DNA of 12,488 nt from Acropora yongei (taxonomy: Eukaryota; Cnidaria; Anthozoa; Scleractinia; Acroporidae), in assembly GCA_014634225.1 (NCBI GenBank), contig BLFN01000966.1, forward strand, positions 2,315,774-2,328,261, given 5' to 3'. A program made the position numbers and the translations under genes. The stretch's first letter is position 1. Each line of letters opens with the position of its first letter. This document shows, one piece after another, positions 9,179 through 12,488 of this stretch. Under the pieces are notes generated by a model. It worked only from the letters and a program-made list of their open reading frames with translations. It was not told the origin of the DNA and searched no databases.

Positions 9179-9225
9179 CATTTCTTGCACAATTAACATA
9201 AGATATGGGGGAAATTATTGATCCA
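9157..9225. repeat. 69-bp direct repeat, copy 2
   Basis: The second copy of the repeat at 8871-8939. It differs at four positions, all within the CTCATGTCATGCTCA part. It lies 217 bp downstream of copy 1 in the same orientation. Confidence 0.9.
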
Positions 9226-9318
9226 CGCCACCTACGTTTAACCTTACACTCAGCCAATAAGCATACACCCCACAACTGCAACATTCCTTTAATGCCATAC
9301 CTCATCTCTCCAAATCGT

Positions 9319-9331
9319 AACTCCCAACACC
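9319..9331. repeat. 13-bp target-site duplication, right end relative to element direction
   Basis: AACTCCCAACACC is repeated exactly at 10454-10466. The pair brackets the LINE fragment, whose (CT)n/(AG)n tail starts right at this site. This is the expected position for a LINE target-site duplication. Confidence 0.75.
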
Positions 9332-10453
9332 TCTCTCTCTCTTGCTGTCTGTCGATACGGTTAAGACTGTTTATGGTTTGATGGCAGATCTCCATGTATC
9401 TCTGTTGCTCACAGTTGTCTGCCAGGAGTTGAGTGGGATCTTCCTCACTTTCATGTTTCTCTTTGCTACATCTTTGAATCTCAGCCTTGGCCTTCCCTGA
9501 TTTCGCTTCCCAGAACAGAGTTGTGAATACAGGAGTTGGCGAGGGAGTCGGTCATGATCCACCCTATGAACGTGGCCTAACCATCTTAGGTTCTTTTCAG
9601 CAAGAATGTCCTCCATGGATGGAAGGTTTGCACGCCTAAGGACTTCAGCATTTGTGATCTTATCATGCCATTTGATGCCCATGATGTCCTCAATTGCCTC
9701 ATCATAACAGCGTGCAGTTTCTTAACTTGGGCTCTGTAAATAGTCCAAGTTTCTGCACCATATAGGAGGGTTGACAGTACCACAGCTCTTTAGACTTTGC
9801 ATTTCACCCGGATGGAGACATGTTTGTTGTTCCATAGTCTTTGCTGGAGTTTGCAGAATGCCGAACTCGCCTTGCCTGTCCGTGTGAGGAGTTCCTTATC
9901 GATCTTGGAGGAGCTGGATACAGTGCTACCGAGATAGGTAAAGTCAGTAGTTTTGACCAGAGGCACTTCGTCAATTGTGATGTCTATCGGCTCAGGTGGA
10001 GGGCAGATGAATTTGACCGGTTGATACATGCACTCTATTTTCTTGATGTTGATCTTTAGGCTAAACTGGCTAGCAGCCATGGAAAGCCTATCTGCTAGTA
10101 GTTGCATGTCCGAAGCAGTGTGAGCCACCAGTGCGCTATCATCAGCAAACAGCAACTCTCGAACTAAGTGTTTAGTAGTGCGGGATTTAGCTTTGAAGTG
10201 TGATATGTTGAAGAGATCAGCACCATGCCTCGTTTGAATGTAGATCCCCTTGTGAACATCTTTGAACGCCACGTGTAACATAGCAGCCAAGTATATTGAG
10301 AATAGTGTTGGAGCCAAAACACAGCCCTGCTTAACTCCGTTTGTCACTTCAAACTCCTTTGAAGTATCCTTTCCTTGAACTATTTTCGCTTTCATCCCGT
10401 CATGAAATACTCTGATCAAATTGATAATTTTATCTGTACATCCAAACCTCTTG
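9332..10453 (-). mobile_element. 5'-truncated LINE with RT C-terminal half
   Basis: On the minus strand the element begins at FKRFGCTDKIINLIRVFHDG (about 10456-10398) and continues with RT motif B GVKQGCVLAPTLF, motif C LLFADD (FADD at 10138-10149), the thumb region YLGSTVSSSSKIDKEL and RLWNNKHVS (9790-10419), a TAA at 9790-9792, then VVLSTLLYGAETWT. After a frameshift near 9680 it has WHDKITNAEVLRRANL, LRWLGHVHRV, RLPRQLLYSQL and RLRFKDVAKRNMK, with a stop at 9371-9373. A short 3' tail ends in an AG dinucleotide run (9331-9342 on the plus strand reads CT). The endonuclease and RT fingers are missing, as is usual for truncated LINE insertions. A perfect 13-bp repeat flanks the unit. The clade is uncertain (RTE-like or CR1/L2-like). 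Only one stop and one frameshift suggest a fairly recent copy. Confidence 0.85.
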
Positions 10454-10466
10454 AACTCCCAACACC
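10454..10466. repeat. 13-bp target-site duplication, 5' end of LINE
   Basis: An exact copy of 9319-9331, immediately upstream of the first LINE-like codons on the minus strand. Flanking bases differ on both sides, so the repeat is exactly 13 bp. Confidence 0.75.
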
Positions 10467-10497
10467 ATAACTAAACTAAAATAATTAATATTGTCCT

Positions 10498-11540
10498 TCA
10501 AGTTGACAGATTATGCTTATCAGAATGATTTACAGGAAAACCAGAAATAAAGCGTTTTAGCTGGTTAACATCCTGCCATGGATTTATAACTTCCGTTGAA
10601 TCAGTTGCTGCCAGCCTTCCTGAGGCACCAGAGGGGTTCAGGACCTTGTCTAACTGGAGATAATAAAGTGCAGTATGTCGACGAGTCCATCCTACATGAT
10701 CCATGATCTGCACCAGTTAACGCCAATGTCATAGCACACCCCGAGGGAAAGCTATGAAGCATCTCCCCATCATCCGCTCTCATCTCTTTCAAGTAAGACT
10801 TAAGACGGGCTTCTGCGGTTGCTGAAGGAAAGGCGGAATTGACAATGCAAGACCTCCGGGACTTTCACACGACCTAAATCGCTTGGGCGGTCACCGCTAA
10901 AGAAAACACATTTGAAACAAGCTCGATCTCGCGGTGTGACCAGTAGGACCTCCAAATTGTTGCTCAACAACCTTCCATAAGGCAGGACAGAGTTTGCTAT
11001 CCATGGTAGACAGGCGGCGAGAATGAGAATCCGCCGCGTTATCATTAGTGGAAATATATGACAAATGTAAGAACACCTTCAGGCCCACCGTAGTAAAGAA
11101 CAACCTCTTTAACACTTTATTGAGAGGTCCACTCTTTCCACTTTGATTGTTCCAGGCCTGGACCACAGCCTGATTATAAACCAAAGCATCCACCCGGGAA
11201 TTCCTCAACTGATTTTGAAAAGCCGGCAGTAGCTTCCTTTGTGGCATTGTCCCAAGACTGCTTTTCATTCGTCCAAGAATCAGAAGTATCTGCAGACACT
11301 GGTGAAATCAGCGATCCTCCCCACGCAAAGTTGGAAGCATCCGTAGCAACTGATACTCAAACATGGCGCTCATCCCTCCAAGAAAGGGGATCATGCTATG
11401 TCTCTAGAAACAACCAATGGGAAATTTGCTCTCTAAGGGCCCCACACACCCGTGTTAGCTTGGAGGAAAGATGGCCCTTTGAAATAGCCACATTCATTTT
11501 GAAAATGCGGCAGCAACATCTGGCTCCCCTAAGAGTTTGT
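10498..11540 (-). pseudogene. DIRS-type retroelement remnant (RNase H plus tyrosine recombinase)
   Basis: On the minus strand from about 11509: FKMNVAISKG, LREQISHWLFLET, WRDERHV, then the RNase H active-site TDAS (Asp at 11339-11341) in WGGSLISP. One frame over come FQNQLRNSRVDALVYN, VQAWNNQSGKSGPLN, NDNAADSHSRRLS and FGGPTGHT (10897-11268). About 100 bp on is the tyrosine-recombinase motif FFSGDRPSDLGRV (first catalytic Arg at 10887-10889), then YLKEMRADDGEMLHSFPSG (10740-10800), then MDHVGWTRRHTALYY, with the nucleophile tyrosine region at 10660-10665 and the stop at 10498. DIRS elements integrate by tyrosine recombinase instead of a DDE integrase. Damage: TAG 11396-11398, TGA 11357-11359, several frameshifts, deletion of the region between RNase H and recombinase and inside the recombinase, and the HxxR arginine replaced by Pro (10745-10747). 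The RT palm lies outside or is lost. Confidence 0.82.
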
Positions 11541-11560
11541 AGCTTCCAAAGAAACTCTTA
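11530..11560. repeat. 9-bp inverted repeat
   Basis: TAAGAGTTT (11530-11538) and AAACTCTTA (11552-11560) are perfect reverse complements with a 13-nt loop. The repeat lies at the junction between the DIRS remnant and the BEL/Pao fragment. It could be a terminal structure or chance. Confidence 0.5.
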
Positions 11561-11649
11561 CAGTCTAATGCTCTTTAAAAAAACAAAAATACACAAAGTT
11601 CAGTTATGTCACTCGAAGGCTCCTCTGGCTGGGATTTAAACCCTGGTCT
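11561..11649. other. Junction between the BEL/Pao and DIRS fragments
   Basis: No LTR or coding motif follows the BEL/Pao stop. On the minus strand a GGGTTTAAATCCCAGCC sequence (about 11625-11641) resembles a tRNA B-box and T-arm, but no matching A-box was found. Confidence 0.3.
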
Positions 11650-12488
11650 TTAGGCGTCTTTTTCAAGAATCAGGACAAGCTTGTGGACTGGGCGATCTAG
11701 TGTTGTTGTTCCCGTTGTGACTCTGACAGAACGCACGTTTCCTTCTTTATCGGGATAGGTGTCGACTATTCGGGCCATAGGCCAATCATTTCGTGTGGCT
11801 CGATCATCTGCGATGAGGACCAGGTCTCCCTTTTCGAAGTTCCTCCTTGGGCGATTCCATTTCATTCTTTGCTGCAGACATTGAACATACTCCTTTCTCC
11901 ATCTTGACCAGAATACATTGGCAAGGTATTGGACTCTTCTCCATCTTTTGCGCAGATAAACATCTTCTTTCTGGAAATTGCCAGGTGGGGGCAACACAAC
12001 CTTGGATTTCATTGTTAAGATGTGATTGGGGGTCAGCGGATCTAAATCGTCTGGATCACAGGAAGGTGTGGTTAGGGGCCTGCTGTTTATAATACACTCC
12101 ACTTCCGTGATTAAGGTTCGAAAGGATTCGTCGTTAAGACCGCGGCCATGTTCACGCATTAACGCAGTGAGAATTGAGCGAACAGAACGGATTTGGCGCT
12201 CCCACACGCCACCCATGTGGGATGCAGACGGAGGGTTTCGCTTCCATTGTACCCAATCAGCTTTGAACTCTCTGCATACGCTTCTCTGAATTGAGCCGTT
12301 ATCCATCTCTTCTAGAGCTCTTCGTAATTCTTTCTCAGCTCCTACAAGATTTGTACCCTGATCAGATCTGATCTCACGTACTGGTCCTCTTCTTGCAACA
12401 AAGCGTCGTAAAGCATTCAGAAAGGAATCAGTTTCTAGCGAGTTCGCAGTCTCGATGTGCACGGCCCGACTTGATAGACACGTAAACA
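11650..12488 (-). CDS. BEL/Pao polyprotein: integrase core end plus DUF5641, partial at right edge
   Basis: An uninterrupted frame of 279 codons enters from the right edge and ends at TAA 11650-11652. It starts in the integrase core with FTCLSSRAVHIETA, which continues upstream of any Met, so the true start is outside the window. Two of the three DDE catalytic residues are present: Asp in SDQGTN (12361-12363) and Glu in HMGGVWERQIRS (12199-12201). The first Asp would lie off the window. Next is a conserved IINSRPLT and PNHILTMKS, then the DUF5641 region typical of Pao-type polyproteins: YLRKRWRRVQYLANVFWSRW, GDLVLIADD, WPMARIVDTYPDKEGNVRSV and RPVHKLVLI. In the family this end of pol inserts the cDNA copy. 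No stop or frameshift is seen, so it may be a young copy. No downstream LTR is visible before the DIRS remnant, which suggests truncation. Confidence 0.9.
   Translation of the reverse strand, partial: FTCLSSRAVHIETANSLETDSFLNALRRFVARRGPVREIRSDQGTNLVGAEKELRRALEEMDNGSIQRSVCREFKADWVQWKRNPPSASHMGGVWERQIRSVRSILTALMREHGRGLNDESFRTLITEVECIINSRPLTTPSCDPDDLDPLTPNHILTMKSKVVLPPPGNFQKEDVYLRKRWRRVQYLANVFWSRWRKEYVQCLQQRMKWNRPRRNFEKGDLVLIADDRATRNDWPMARIVDTYPDKEGNVRSVRVTTGTTTLDRPVHKLVLILEKDA

Noticed and set aside
9841..10059. Plus-strand open frame opposite the LINE thumb region
   Set aside because: A shadow of the minus-strand RT frame.
11241..11639. 132-codon plus-strand open frame
   Set aside because: It is antisense to the DIRS RNase H region, where TDAS, WRDERHV and LREQISHW are visible on the minus strand.

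Overview
The window looks like metazoan genomic DNA, most likely from a cnidarian such as a stony coral or anemone. The left half is AT-rich. Nearly all coding signal is broken retroelement or repeat-family sequence, with no operons and no bacterial-style gene packing. The gene families seen (a P2X7-type cysteine domain outside a receptor, SAP/SWIM/YqaJ exonuclease genes, DIRS elements, BEL/Pao elements and several LINE clades) occur together in cnidarian genomes. This taxonomic call is an inference from family content; no species-diagnostic gene is present.

Layout, left to right. Positions 1-207 hold an unrecognised open frame running in from the left edge. Positions 1265-1717 (+) carry a broken P2X7-C-terminal-like cysteine domain. 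Positions 1952-2482 (-) carry an unrecognised coding remnant with one stop, abutting an (ATC)9 microsatellite. Positions 3196-5114 (-) hold a multi-exon pseudogene: SAP-like N-terminus, SWIM zinc finger split by a phase-2 intron, then a YqaJ-type exonuclease lacking its SPDG block. Positions 5196-about 6600 (+) are a LINE of jockey/CR1 type with an internal deletion that removes the RT catalytic centre. Next come degenerate tandem repeats (6512-6745), then a GC-richer R2-like LINE on the minus strand (about 6760-8868) that keeps its FADD and CCHC motifs but loses the C-terminal endonuclease.

Two 69-bp direct repeats (8871-8939 and 9157-9225) flank a 217-bp segment, and the second overlaps a strong palindrome. 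A 5'-truncated LINE (9332-10453, minus) is bounded by a perfect 13-bp direct repeat that looks like its target-site duplication. Positions 10498-11540 (-) are a collapsed DIRS-type element (RNase H plus tyrosine recombinase), with the recombinase HxxR arginine replaced by proline. Positions 11650-12488 (-) are the integrase plus DUF5641 end of a BEL/Pao polyprotein. It is open throughout and runs off the right edge, so it is the least decayed piece in the window.

The genes do not form a pathway. The window is a graveyard of successive insertions of different ages. The most biologically unusual item is the YqaJ/SWIM gene, which joins a phage-recombination-type nuclease fold to eukaryotic DNA-binding modules and introns.
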